From NCBI RefSeq assembly GCF_003096355.1, contig NZ_QEKI01000004.1, positions 1-64,000 on the forward strand: a stretch of DNA of 64,000 nt, written 5' to 3'. The position numbers and the translations under genes are program-made. The stretch comes from Pontibacter virosus (GTDB lineage: Bacteria; Bacteroidota; Bacteroidia; Cytophagales; Hymenobacteraceae). Shown here one piece after another: positions 1 through 8,323 of this stretch. The stretch's first letter is position 1, and the number at the start of each line of letters is the position of its first letter. Below the pieces are notes generated by a model. That model was given only the letters and a program-made list of their open reading frames with translations. It did not search any database and was not told the origin of the DNA.

Positions 1-124
1 CGTGGCCTTTTCCTTTTAATTCCCGTGAACAAGTCACGTGCTTGAATTGACGCGGTGGGTGGATTGCTCCACACCCGCGCGGATGTACCTATCTTGTTTT
101 TCTTTTTTCTGTCTCAACAATCTC

Positions 125-133
125 TCAAAGAAC
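125..133 (-). promoter_or_regulatory. boxA-like element in a probable rRNA leader
   Basis: Read on the minus strand this is GTTCTTTGA, the form of boxA antitermination element that typically precedes 16S rRNA genes in Bacteroidota. It lies about 95 bases downstream (leftward) of the first of four minus-strand promoters, and no protein gene follows within the window. I infer that positions 1-225 are the leader of an rRNA operon whose 16S gene lies beyond the left edge. The 16S gene itself is not visible, so this rests on promoter architecture plus the boxA match. Confidence 0.55.
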
Positions 134-228
134 TTTCCCGTCGGGCTACCCCCTCAGGTTAGCGCCTTCCATCTGAAGGCGGGTGCTTGCTTGCGCTTCC
201 CGTCCGAGCGTTGCTCGTTTTCGGTGTG

Positions 229-657
229 CAAAGGTCGGAAATAATTCCGGATTCGCAAGCAATCTATCAATCTTTTTTTCTCTCTTTTCGGCCCGTTCAG
301 CCGATCAGCACTCTTTCGTTTTCTACTCAGAAACCTTCGTTTCGGAGCGGGTTGCAAAGGTAAGAAGACTTTTTCAATCTCCAAACACCTGCCAAAACTT
401 TTTTTCCTTTTTCTGTCAGCCCCTGTTACCAAGGTCTTTTTCGAAAGCTCCCGGCTGAAGCGGGCTGCAAAGGTAGCAAGCTTTTTCCAACTTGCAATAC
501 CTAAGGCAAAAGTTTTTTTTAGTAATCGATCAGATGCTTCGAGCTTTCCTTCCTGCATCCGACGGCCGCCCTGCCGGCTGCCCCTCTCTACTTCGTTTCC
601 CCTATCCGCGTTACCGTGTCGGGAGTGCAAAGGTCCACAAATTTTCCGGAACCGCAA
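229..657 (-). promoter_or_regulatory. Tandem array of four leftward Bacteroidota promoters
   Basis: Four copies of a minus-strand promoter lie about 110-240 bases apart. Their -7 elements are at 229-236 (GACCTTTG), 355-362 (TACCTTTG), 468-475 (TACCTTTG) and 628-635 (GACCTTTG). Each has a TTG-type -33 element exactly 19 bases upstream, at 256-258, 382-385, 495-497 and 655-657. This is the Bacteroidota primary sigma pattern TTTG-19-TAnnTTTG. The sequence around each copy is also similar, so the unit has probably been duplicated. Stacked promoters of this kind are typical of rRNA operons, and transcription runs off the left edge. The rest of 661-1004 shows no gene; a fifth, degenerate copy may lie near 728-760. 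Confidence 0.65.
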
Positions 658-1004
658 GCACCCTGGGTCAACTTCGGCCCCGCTTCCCCGGCGGTTCCGC
701 CTAAGTGCCTGAAGCGCACAGGGAATACTTTGAAAAATAATTCCGGGTTTTTGCACTCATCACGTGAATGCTTGTTTATGCCTGCCTTGTGAAGGGGCTG
801 CATGTGCATTTGCCCGTGGTGATCTCCACAATTTTATGGGTCTTTCGACCGGCGGCTTAAGTGTAACACCCTTCTTGCTTTCAGAAGTTCCTACACCGTT
901 TAATTTTTTTAATTCTTTCTAGCGCTTGTCTCTTAGATTATATTTCAGGCATTAACTATCGACATTCCTCTGTAGTTCTGCAGCTATTCCTTTTTCCCTA
1001 ACAT

Positions 1005-1043
1005 GAAAAAGGCCTCACTCTTATGGAGTGAAGCCTTCTTCTT
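1005..1043 (-). terminator. Intrinsic terminator downstream of purA
   Basis: GGCCTCACTC at 1011-1020 pairs with GAGTGAAGCC at 1026-1035 around a short loop. On the minus strand the hairpin is followed by a run of T at 1010-1006. It ends the spoT-fur-STAS-purA transcript. Confidence 0.8.
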
Positions 1044-1058
1044 TATTAGGTTGCTTTG

Positions 1059-2342
1059 CTATACGCTTGCCTTTTCTCTTCTTAGTGTACTCTTTCGGTC
1101 AGGTCCTACTGATGCAATCGTAATCGGCACCTCCAGATGCTGCTCCAGGAAAGTCATGTAATTATTGAATGCTTCCGGCAATGCCTCTACTGTGTCAATC
1201 TGATTCAGATCTACTTTCCAACCTAGCAATTCTTCGTAAATCGGTTCTACTGTTTCTGTATCAAATGAGTGTGGCAATTGATCCGTCACTTCCCCTGACG
1301 CTAACTTATAGTGTGTGCATACCTTGATCGTATCGAACTCAGTCAGTACGTCAGCTTTCATCATATTAAGCTGCGTCACTCCATTGAGCATAATGGAATA
1401 CTTTAGGCTTGGGAGGTCTACCCATCCACAGCGACGCGGACGGCCAGTTGTAGAACCAAACTCATTACCTGCTTTACGAATCTGATCGCCTACTTCATCC
1501 AGTAGCTCAGTTGGGAAGGGTCCACTACCTACCCGAGTGCAGTATGCTTTGAAAATGCCGTATACCTCGCCAATGTGACGCGGCGCCACTCCTAGCCCTG
1601 TGCAGGCTCCTGCTACCAACGTAGTGGAAGACGTTACAAATGGATACGTACCAAAGTCTACATCCAGCAATGAGCCTTGCGCTCCTTCAGCCAGTACACG
1701 CTTTCCACTATTCAAAGCATCGTTGATCATATACTCGCTATCCACCAACTTGAGGGTGCGCAAGTATTCAACTGCTTCAAAGAAAATTTGCTCCTGATCT
1801 CCGAGGTCCAGCGTCTGACCATAAAACTCCACCGTTTTGCGGTGGCGGTCTACTAGTCTAGTATAACGGTCCTGGAAATCGTCTGCCAGGATGTCGCCGA
1901 TACGAAGGCCCACTCTGCCTATTTTATCCTGATAAGTTGGTCCTATACCTTTCAGTGTGGAACCGATCTTGCCAGTGCCCAGCGCTTCTTCCGATACTCT
2001 GTCGAGTACTTTGTGCGATGGCAGGATAAGCGAGGCTTTTTTAGAAATAAAAAGGTTCTGGGATGCATCTACACCCCGATCCTGCAGTTTCTGCATCTCG
2101 GTGCGGAACACGATCGGGTCAAGTACTACGCCATTGCCAATGATGTTCTGAATATGCGGGTGGAATATACCGGAAGGTATTTGGTGAAGCACATGCTTTG
2201 TGCCTTCAAATTCGAGTGTGTGTCCTGCATTAGGGCCTCCCTGGAAACGGGCCACAATGTCATAGGTAGGAGCCAGTACGTCGACGATTTTGCCTTTGCC
2301 TTCGTCGCCCCACTGCAGACCTATAAGTATGTCAACTGCCAT
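1059..2342 (-). CDS. purA: Adenylosuccinate synthetase
   Basis: PurA condenses IMP and aspartate with GTP to form adenylosuccinate, the first committed step from IMP to AMP, in the cytoplasm. The 427-residue protein has the usual family length. It opens with the GTP-binding P-loop GLQWGDEGKGK near residue 8, followed by the conserved GGPNAGHT segment that carries the catalytic His. The later GSTTGRPRRCGW segment also matches the family. The gene is last in a four-gene minus-strand operon, starting 7 bases after the STAS gene and ending at an intrinsic terminator. Because (p)ppGpp is known to inhibit PurA in other bacteria, linkage to the spoT/rel gene upstream is functionally suggestive. Confidence 0.97.
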   Translation of the reverse strand: MAVDILIGLQWGDEGKGKIVDVLAPTYDIVARFQGGPNAGHTLEFEGTKHVLHQIPSGIFHPHIQNIIGNGVVLDPIVFRTEMQKLQDRGVDASQNLFISKKASLILPSHKVLDRVSEEALGTGKIGSTLKGIGPTYQDKIGRVGLRIGDILADDFQDRYTRLVDRHRKTVEFYGQTLDLGDQEQIFFEAVEYLRTLKLVDSEYMINDALNSGKRVLAEGAQGSLLDVDFGTYPFVTSSTTLVAGACTGLGVAPRHIGEVYGIFKAYCTRVGSGPFPTELLDEVGDQIRKAGNEFGSTTGRPRRCGWVDLPSLKYSIMLNGVTQLNMMKADVLTEFDTIKVCTHYKLASGEVTDQLPHSFDTETVEPIYEELLGWKVDLNQIDTVEALPEAFNNYMTFLEQHLEVPITIASVGPDRKSTLRREKASV

Positions 2343-2349
2343 TTATAAG

Positions 2350-2700
2350 TTAGTAAATTGATTCCTTTAAGAATTGAGCTGCGAAGTTATCATTTTCTGC
2401 GATGGTAAAAATGGCATTGAGCTTTGTAACGATCAAAAGTTTGCGAATATGATCGGATGGCTTGATCAAAACCAACTCTCCTCCCCTGTTCCGAAACTTT
2501 GTAAGAAGCGAAACAAGCACGCCCATGCCACTGCTGTCCATGAAACGAACATTGGAGAGGTCCACAGCGCACAGCATGACTTTATTTTCAACTTGCTCTT
2601 CGGCAACGTTCATCAACTGCTGTGTATCCGGCCCTGCAATCAGGTCTCCCTCCAGCCTGATGAACAGGATATCATCTTTTAGCTCTGTCTGATACTTCAT
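2350..2700 (-). CDS. STAS-domain protein (anti-sigma factor antagonist type)
   Basis: A single-domain STAS protein of 116 residues, the normal size for SpoIIAA/RsbV-like anti-sigma antagonists. The phosphorylatable serine motif MDSSGMG is at residues 54-60. In characterised systems these proteins are switched by a serine kinase and a PP2C phosphatase and release a partner from inhibition. No kinase or phosphatase gene is nearby, so the partner is unknown. The start codon lies inside the 3' end of the upstream Fur-family gene (29-base overlap) and purA follows after 7 bases, so translation is probably coupled. The assignment to the STAS family is firm; the pathway is not. Confidence 0.9.
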   Translation of the reverse strand: MKYQTELKDDILFIRLEGDLIAGPDTQQLMNVAEEQVENKVMLCAVDLSNVRFMDSSGMGVLVSLLTKFRNRGGELVLIKPSDHIRKLLIVTKLNAIFTIAENDNFAAQFLKESIY

Positions 2701-3172
2701 GCGGTTGTTCGGTTGCTTTTTTGGCGCGGCAATCGCCGCATACCCCGTAAAGATTTAGGGAATGATGCAAGATATGAAAATTTAGAAGGTCCCCCACCAT
2801 GGTCTGTATATTATGGATACGAGGGTCGCAAAACTCTACCACCTTGTGGCACTCCGTACAGATCACGTGGTCGTGCTGTCGGTAGCCGTACGATTTCTCG
2901 TACTGCGCCAGGTTGCGGCCAAACTGGTGTTTGCTCACCAAATCGTTCTCCACCAACAGATCCAGGGTATTATACACAGTTGCCCGGCTCACGCGGTAGT
3001 TCTTATTCTTCATGCTGATGTAGAGTGACTCCACATCAAAGTGGCCAGAACGAGAGTATATCTCTTCTAAGATGGCATAGCGCTCCGGCGTTTTGCGAAG
3101 GCCCTTGCTTTCCAGGTAAGCCGTGAAAATCTTCTTTACTTGTTCTATTCTACTCTGCAGGTCTGTTACCAT
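2672..3172 (-). CDS. Fur-family transcriptional regulator
   Basis: A metalloregulator of 166 residues. The N-terminal winged helix holds the recognition segment around [13 protein letters not shown] (residues 61-73). The C-terminal dimerisation and metal-binding half has HDH at 100-102 and two structural zinc CxxC pairs at Cys105/Cys108 and Cys145/Cys148. Fur, Zur and PerR cannot be separated reliably from this sequence; the two zinc CxxC pairs are common to several of them. The gene sits 35 bases downstream of spoT/rel and overlaps the STAS gene by 29 bases. This is not the usual Fur neighbourhood of iron uptake genes, so a redox or stress role is possible but unproven. Confidence 0.9.
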   Translation of the reverse strand: MVTDLQSRIEQVKKIFTAYLESKGLRKTPERYAILEEIYSRSGHFDVESLYISMKNKNYRVSRATVYNTLDLLVENDLVSKHQFGRNLAQYEKSYGYRQHDHVICTECHKVVEFCDPRIHNIQTMVGDLLNFHILHHSLNLYGVCGDCRAKKATEQPHEVSDRAKR

Positions 3173-3207
3173 GTCTTTCCTCTCTTATATATAATAGGTG
3201 TAGAGAC

Positions 3208-5403
3208 TTAGTCGAAACGCTCAACTGTCAACACGCCTGTTACCTTACCCATGCGCTGAATTAACTTATCCAGGTGGCCGGTGTCATTAACAAAAACCAT
3301 AATGTTCCCCTCAAAGATTCCATCATGCGAATCTATTGTGATCGAGCGCATGTTTACCCGCAAACTATTTGAGATAATGCGGGTCAGGTCATTCACCAGA
3401 CCAACACGGTCTGTTCCCTTAATGCGTATACCTGCCAGGAAAGCCAGTTCTTTCTGATCAGTCCACTTGGCCTTGATAATGCGGTTGCCATAGTTCGACA
3501 TCAGTTCTATACCTTTCTTGCAGTTGGTGCGATGAATCTCAATGCCGTCCTCCTCCGACTCAAAGCCAAACACCTCGTCGCCAGGTATAGGATTGCAGCA
3601 TGTCGCTACCTTGTAATTCATGTTAAAGGTGTTCTCCCCTATCACCAGCATGTCGGAAGTGACACCACGTATCTTCTGCACCTCCCGGTCAAAGGACTTA
3701 GGCTCGAGCATAGAGGCACCCCGCTCTGCCTGTGCAGAAAAGATAACCTCCTTAATATTCTTGATATCTATATGACCGGTTGCGATGCGGTAATGCAGGT
3801 CTTGCACCGATGGCACGTTGAAGAAGGCCATCAGTTTGTTCAGGTTCCCTTGCGTTTCGGGCACTTTCAGATAAACCAGGCGGCGCTCCAGCATCGCTTT
3901 TCCCTGCTCCGATTTGTTTTTGCGGTCTTCGCGCAGGTACTCCTTAATACGGGAGCGTGCTTTGGAAGTCACCACATAGTCCAGCCATTCTTCGTTCGGT
4001 TTTTGCTTCTGCGACGTCAGAATTTCTACCTGGTCACCGTTGCGTAACCGGAAGCTGAGCGGTACCAGTTTTTGGTTCACCTTGGCCCCGAGGCAGTGCA
4101 AGCCAATCTCGGAGTGAATCTCAAACGCGAAGTCAAGGGCAGTAGCCCGATCAGGAAGTATAAGCAGTTCCCCTTTGGGAGTAAAGACAAATACCTCCTC
4201 TACAAACAGGTTCTTGCGGAACTCGTCCATGAACTCCAGTGCGTTAGCTGTATTGTTTTCCAGCATATCGCGCACTTTGTTTATCCACATTTCCAGGCCG
4301 GACTCGCCTCCGCTACCATCGCTCTTGTACTTCCAGTGCGCCGCATAACCGCGTTCTGCAATCTCATCCATACGCTTGGTACGGATCTGCACCTCCACCC
4401 ACTGGCCGGATTTACTCATCACAGTAGTATGCAATGACTCATATCCATTGGCCTTTGGTGTGTTCACCCAATCACGCAGACGGTCAGGGTTTGGCTGGTA
4501 GAAGTCCGTTATAATAGAGTATACCTGCCAGCAGGCCGCCTTTTCATGCTCAAGGGGCACATCCAGCGTGATGCGGATGGCGAACAGGTCGTAGATCTCT
4601 TCAAATGTGATGTTCTGTTTCTTGATCTTCTTTAAGATAGAATAGATTGACTTCGGCCTGCCTTTGATGTTGAATTTAAATCCATGCCGACGCAGCTCTT
4701 CTTCTATCGGAGAGATAAAGTCCTTGATGAACTTACCACGAGCGCTACGGGTCTGCCGTATCTTCGTTGAGATGTCTTTATAGGTATCGGTATCAGTGTA
4801 CTTCAGGTATAGGTCTTCCAGCTCTGACTTGATCGCATAAAGCCCTAGGCGGTGCGCCAGCGGTGCGTACAAGTACATGGTTTCGGAAGCGATCTTGAGC
4901 TGCTTGTGGCGCGGCATGCTGTCGAGCGTACGCATGTTGTGCAGACGGTCGGCCAGTTTAATCAGGATCACCCGCACGTCATCTGACAAGGTCAGAAGCA
5001 TCTTGCGGAAGTTCTCGGCCTGCTGCGAAGTGCCATAGTCAAACACGCCAGATATCTTGGTCAGTCCTTCGATGATCCGCGCTACACTTGGGCCGAACTC
5101 ACGCTCGACTTCGTCCACCTCCATATCGGTGTCCTCTACCACATCATGCAGCAAAGCGGCTACGATAGAAGTAGTACCCAGCCCAATCTCTTCTACGGCG
5201 ATCTGTGCCACAGCCAGTGGATGCAGAATGTAAGGCTCCCCTGATTTGCGGCGCATGTCTTTATGGGCCTCTACAGATGTATTAAATGCCTTCTTGATGA
5301 TCTTAGCATCGTTGTCCTTCAGGAAAGGTTTGGCGTGCTTAAGTAATCTGCGGTAGTGTCTAAGGATCTCTTTGCGTTCTGCTTCTGGATCGATCATGTT
5401 CAT
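3208..5403 (-). CDS. Bifunctional (p)ppGpp synthetase/hydrolase (RelA/SpoT family)
   Basis: A long Rel enzyme of 731 residues that makes and degrades the alarmone (p)ppGpp. Domains in order: HD hydrolase (HPLAVA near residue 61, catalytic HD pair at His86-Asp87 within HDVVEDT), RelA/SpoT synthetase (about 240-370, with GYESLHTTV and the AERGYAAHWKYK segment), TGS (about 400-460), a Cys-containing zinc-finger/helical region with CCNPIPGDEVFGF, and a C-terminal ACT domain (about 660-731). Both catalytic halves look intact, as expected for the single long Rel of Bacteroidota. It is first in the operon with the Fur-family, STAS and purA genes. Confidence 0.96.
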   Translation of the reverse strand: MNMIDPEAERKEILRHYRRLLKHAKPFLKDNDAKIIKKAFNTSVEAHKDMRRKSGEPYILHPLAVAQIAVEEIGLGTTSIVAALLHDVVEDTDMEVDEVEREFGPSVARIIEGLTKISGVFDYGTSQQAENFRKMLLTLSDDVRVILIKLADRLHNMRTLDSMPRHKQLKIASETMYLYAPLAHRLGLYAIKSELEDLYLKYTDTDTYKDISTKIRQTRSARGKFIKDFISPIEEELRRHGFKFNIKGRPKSIYSILKKIKKQNITFEEIYDLFAIRITLDVPLEHEKAACWQVYSIITDFYQPNPDRLRDWVNTPKANGYESLHTTVMSKSGQWVEVQIRTKRMDEIAERGYAAHWKYKSDGSGGESGLEMWINKVRDMLENNTANALEFMDEFRKNLFVEEVFVFTPKGELLILPDRATALDFAFEIHSEIGLHCLGAKVNQKLVPLSFRLRNGDQVEILTSQKQKPNEEWLDYVVTSKARSRIKEYLREDRKNKSEQGKAMLERRLVYLKVPETQGNLNKLMAFFNVPSVQDLHYRIATGHIDIKNIKEVIFSAQAERGASMLEPKSFDREVQKIRGVTSDMLVIGENTFNMNYKVATCCNPIPGDEVFGFESEEDGIEIHRTNCKKGIELMSNYGNRIIKAKWTDQKELAFLAGIRIKGTDRVGLVNDLTRIISNSLRVNMRSITIDSHDGIFEGNIMVFVNDTGHLDKLIQRMGKVTGVLTVERFD

Positions 5404-5503
5404 GCTAAAGCTAGAAAGTATTGGGTGCTCAGGCTGGGCAAGCCTGCAGCCATACTTATGCTACTATCTATAGGTATAAGTGAGGCAGTGGCGTTTTAAG
5501 TTT

Positions 5504-5511
5504 CAAATATA
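5504..5511 (-). promoter_or_regulatory. Candidate -7 element for the spoT operon
   Basis: On the minus strand this reads TATATTTG, a perfect TAnnTTTG match, about 100 bases upstream of the spoT start. The nearest TTG for a -33 element (5536-5538) gives a 24-base gap, longer than the usual 19-21, so the promoter may be weak or activator dependent. The remainder of 5404-5640 shows no gene. Confidence 0.45.
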
Positions 5512-5644
5512 CACGAATATCCGCTTTCATACACACAATGCCATACGAATCGTGCAATTTGTTGATGCTGAGTAGTTAAGCACTTAATTGCAGCATTACC
5601 CGAGAAAAAGGAGAAAAAATATTAGCTTTTTTTAGGCGTGACTC

Positions 5645-5674
5645 TTGCATTTAAAAATAGCGTTCGTAAATTTG
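5645..5674 (+). promoter_or_regulatory. Promoter of tRNA-Leu
   Basis: TTG at 5645-5647 and TAAATTTG at 5667-5674 are separated by exactly 19 bases, a full match to the Bacteroidota primary sigma consensus. The expected start of transcription is about 20 bases before the mature tRNA. Confidence 0.8.
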
Positions 5675-5700
5675 CACCATCATTACAAACAAGCACACAT

Positions 5701-5782
5701 GCGGATGTGGCGAAATTGGTAGACGCACTAGACTTAGGATCTAGCGCTGCGAGGCATGGGGGTTCGAGTCCCTCCATCCGCA
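5701..5782 (+). tRNA. tRNA-Leu (anticodon UAG)
   Basis: The acceptor stem GCGGATG (5701-5707) pairs with CATCCGC (5775-5781) and is followed by discriminator A. The anticodon stem CTAGA/TCTAG encloses the loop CTTAGGA, giving anticodon TAG. The GGTTCGAGTCC T arm and a long variable arm typical of leucine tRNAs are present. CCA is not encoded. A dedicated promoter precedes it and a hairpin terminator follows. Confidence 0.97.
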
Positions 5783-5790
5783 CACAAACG

Positions 5791-5826
5791 AAACCCTCAA
5801 CAGCCCATGTTGGGGGTTTGTTTTTA
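5791..5826 (+). terminator. Terminator after tRNA-Leu
   Basis: AAACCCTCAAC pairs with GTTGGGGGTTT around a short loop, followed by GTTTTT. It lies between the tRNA and tig, so tig needs partial readthrough or its own promoter, which I could not identify clearly. Confidence 0.75.
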
Positions 5827-5859
5827 CTAGATGTATCATCACTAAAATTTTTGTAAGCC

Positions 5860-7179
5860 TTGAATATTACATTAAATCAAACCGACGGCACTAACGCGCA
5901 ACTCAAGGTAGTTCTGGAAGAATCAGACTATGCTCCTAAAGTTGACCAGCAAGTAAAAGAATTCAGCAAGAAAGCCCAGATCAAAGGCTTCAGACCTGGT
6001 AAAGTGCCTGCAGGACTTATCAAGAAGATGTATGGCAAGAGCATACTGGTGGAGGCAATCAACAAACTTCTTCAGGAGGAGATCTCTAAGTATATCAAGG
6101 ACAACGATGTAAAACTGCTGGGTGAGCCGCTTCCGGAGCCAAGCCAGGAGAACATCGACTGGGACAACCAGAAAGATTTTGAATTTACGTACGCAGTTGG
6201 TCTGCTGCCAGACTTTAACCTTCCGCTGGATAAAAGCGTAGAGGGTTACACTGTAGAGCTGGACCAGACTACGGTGGACGAGGCTTACGAAAACCTGAAG
6301 CGCCAGTTCGGCAAAACAACAAATCCAGAGACTTCTGAAGAAGGTGACTTTATCTACGGTGACCTGAAGCAAGTGGATGGTGAGTTCGAGTCTAAGACGC
6401 TAATCCCTACAAGCCGTGTAGTAGAAGGCAAAGAGCAGTTCATGGGCGTAAAAGCCGGTGATACCATTCGTTTCGATATCCGTAAAGCATTTGGTGATGA
6501 CAACAGCGCGCTGGCTCACGTAACTGGCCTGAGCAAAGACGTTGTAGCTGACCTGAACGGTGAGTTTGAATTTACGGTAGAGAAAATCAACCGCACAGAG
6601 GCTGCTGAGCTAAACCAGGAGCTGTTTGACAAGCTGTTCGGTAAGGACGAGGTGAAGACAGAAGAAGAGTTCGACGCTAAGATCCGTGAGACCATCAAAG
6701 AAAACTACGAGCGTGAGGCAGACAACCTGCTGTACCGCAATATCATCGATACATTAGTAGACAACGTAGAGGCAGAACTTCCTACAGAGTTCTTCAAGCG
6801 CTGGCTGCAAGTGACTAACGAAGGTCGCCTGACTACGGAGCAGATCGAAGAGAACTTCGATAAGTACCTGAAGGAGCTGAAGTGGTCGATGATCAAAAAC
6901 AAAGTGGTGGAGGAAAACGAGCTGAAAGTATCCAACGAAGAGGTGGTAAGCAGCACGAAAGAGAAGATGTTGGCTCAGTTCAACATGCCAGAAGTTCCAG
7001 AGGAATTGGTAGAGAGCATGAATAACTATGCTAACCAGTATCTGCAGCAGGACAATGGCCGTAACTACATTAATGAGTACGAGCAACTGCTGGCCGAGAA
7101 GGTGCTCGCTAAACTAAAAGAAAAGATGACTGTTGTAGAGAAGACAATCTCTACAGAGGACTTCAAGAACCTGTCGTAA
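5860..7179 (+). CDS. tig: Trigger factor chaperone
   Basis: A ribosome-associated chaperone that binds nascent chains at the exit tunnel. The N-terminal ribosome-binding domain carries the signature GFRPGKVP (residues 43-50). A diverged FKBP-type peptidyl-prolyl isomerase middle domain and an elongated helical C-terminal chaperone domain follow. The length of 439 residues is normal for Bacteroidota. The start is TTG: no ATG or GTG gives the family N terminus, and the sequence from MNITLNQTD matches where these proteins usually begin. The tig-clpP-clpX order is widely conserved and joins folding with proteolysis. A strong hairpin terminator separates tig from clpP. Confidence 0.94.
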   Translation: MNITLNQTDGTNAQLKVVLEESDYAPKVDQQVKEFSKKAQIKGFRPGKVPAGLIKKMYGKSILVEAINKLLQEEISKYIKDNDVKLLGEPLPEPSQENIDWDNQKDFEFTYAVGLLPDFNLPLDKSVEGYTVELDQTTVDEAYENLKRQFGKTTNPETSEEGDFIYGDLKQVDGEFESKTLIPTSRVVEGKEQFMGVKAGDTIRFDIRKAFGDDNSALAHVTGLSKDVVADLNGEFEFTVEKINRTEAAELNQELFDKLFGKDEVKTEEEFDAKIRETIKENYEREADNLLYRNIIDTLVDNVEAELPTEFFKRWLQVTNEGRLTTEQIEENFDKYLKELKWSMIKNKVVEENELKVSNEEVVSSTKEKMLAQFNMPEVPEELVESMNNYANQYLQQDNGRNYINEYEQLLAEKVLAKLKEKMTVVEKTISTEDFKNLS

Positions 7180-7205
7180 TCAGAACGATTAATAATATTT
7201 AACTT

Positions 7206-7237
7206 AAAAAGTCCTTTATTATTTAAAGGACTTTTTT
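7206..7237 (+). terminator. Terminator after tig
   Basis: AAAAAGTCCTTTA pairs with TAAAGGACTTTTTT across a 4-5 base loop and ends in a T run. The T run passes directly into a TATTTTTG element that may be the clpP -7 box. Confidence 0.85.
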
Positions 7238-7244
7238 ATTTTTG
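7237..7244 (+). promoter_or_regulatory. Candidate clpP -7 element
   Basis: TATTTTTG matches TAnnTTTG, and the predicted transcription start is about 17 bases before the clpP ATG. At a 19-base spacing the -33 position (TTT at 7215-7217) falls inside the tig terminator hairpin and is a poor match, so the call is tentative. Confidence 0.4.
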
Positions 7245-7267
7245 ACCAAACCGTAAATCTAAACAAG

Positions 7268-7969
7268 ATGATGTTTAACAAAGACGAGTTCCGGAAATTT
7301 GCCGTAAAGGGCCAGGGCATGAGTGGCCTGGGCGTAGATCAATATATTAGTCACGTAGAAGGACGGGCTATGCATACCATTGAAAGTATGACCCGCTCTG
7401 TAATTGAGGAACGTCCGACGAACTTCCGTGAGATCGACGTGTTCTCTCGCCTGATCATGGACCGCATTATTTTCCTGGGCACACAGGTAGACGATTTTAT
7501 TGCCAACATTATTACCGCCCAATTGCTGTTCCTGGAGTCAGCTGATGCCAAGAAGGACATTTTGCTGTACATCAACAGCCCGGGTGGCTCGGTATACGCC
7601 GGCCTTGGCATCTACGACACCATGCAGTATGTGAACCCCGATGTAGCGACGATCTGTACCGGTCTGGCCGCTTCGATGGGTGCTGTGCTGTTGGCAGGTG
7701 GTGCTAAGAACAAGCGCTCTGCCCTACCGCATGCCCGCGTTATGATTCACCAGCCGATGGGTGGCGCACAGGGTCAGGCTTCTGATATCGAGATCACAGC
7801 ACGTGAAATCCTGAAGCTGAAGAAAGAACTGTATGAAATCCTAGCAGAGCACTCAGGCAAAACTTATCAGGAGGTATACGATAACTCTGATCGTGACTAC
7901 TGGATGAAAGCCGAAGAAGCGAAAGAGTATGGCTTGATTGACGAAGTATTGCACCGCAAGAAAGACTAA
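7268..7969 (+). CDS. clpP: ATP-dependent Clp protease proteolytic subunit
   Basis: The serine protease that forms the ClpP double heptamer and degrades substrates unfolded by ClpX. The catalytic triad is visible: Ser136 in GLAASMGAV, His161 in MIHQPMGG and Asp210 in DRDYWM. The substrate-binding strand [11 protein letters not shown] is at 103-112. At 233 residues it is somewhat longer than the roughly 200-residue E. coli protein because of an N-terminal extension of about 35 residues, part of which may be a propeptide. The start is either the first ATG at 7268 or the next codon. clpX follows on the same strand after a terminator-like hairpin, so the two genes are probably also expressed separately. 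Confidence 0.97.
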   Translation: MMFNKDEFRKFAVKGQGMSGLGVDQYISHVEGRAMHTIESMTRSVIEERPTNFREIDVFSRLIMDRIIFLGTQVDDFIANIITAQLLFLESADAKKDILLYINSPGGSVYAGLGIYDTMQYVNPDVATICTGLAASMGAVLLAGGAKNKRSALPHARVMIHQPMGGAQGQASDIEITAREILKLKKELYEILAEHSGKTYQEVYDNSDRDYWMKAEEAKEYGLIDEVLHRKKD

Positions 7970-7994
7970 GCAGGCATTTCATTTTAAACTAGAT

Positions 7995-8040
7995 AGCAAA
8001 GCCCATCCTATACCTAGGCATGGGCTTTGCTATTTTATTT
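7995..8040 (+). terminator. Terminator after clpP
   Basis: AGCAAAGCCCAT (7995-8006) pairs perfectly with ATGGGCTTTGCT (8020-8031), followed by an AT-rich T tract. The loop contains one copy of the CTATACCT octamer that recurs through the window. Confidence 0.8.
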
Positions 8041-8263
8041 AGCAAGAAAGAATTGCACCATTATCATATAACTCCACAAAAGTCGGTCTGTGTCCAAAAA
8101 TTTATCAACAGGCAGATGTGGACATCAAAAGCCCTCAAAAAGGTGAATATCAGCGTTTTAATCCAAGATACAGTAATAGCAATTTTTTAATTTATGGTTA
8201 CTTTTTATAACCATATCAACATTTTAGGAATTAAAATACTACCTTAGTAAGGTTTCAATTTTG

Positions 8264-8271
8264 TACCTTTG
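8264..8271 (+). promoter_or_regulatory. Candidate clpX -7 element
   Basis: TACCTTTG is a perfect -7 match 53 bases before the clpX start. No good TTTG is found 19-21 bases upstream; the nearest is TTAG at 8244-8247. The rest of 8041-8323 is AT-rich and holds no gene. Confidence 0.45.
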
Positions 8272-8323
8272 CTTTTGTATTACACCCGCGAGGGCCAATA
8301 AAATCTTCTGAACAAACTTTTTT

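Noticed and set aside
229..657. CRISPR-like spacing of similar units
   Set aside because: Units are diverged, unevenly spaced and match sigma-factor promoter elements; no cas genes are near.
154..756. A 200-codon minus-strand open frame in the promoter array
   Set aside because: It runs through four promoter units and a boxA-like leader, its translation is Arg/Lys/Gly-rich without protein features, and it has no family signal.
8091..8124. TGTCCA ... TGGACA inverted repeat before clpX as an operator
   Set aside because: The six-base arms are 22 bases apart and lie well upstream of the -7 element; chance occurrence is likely.
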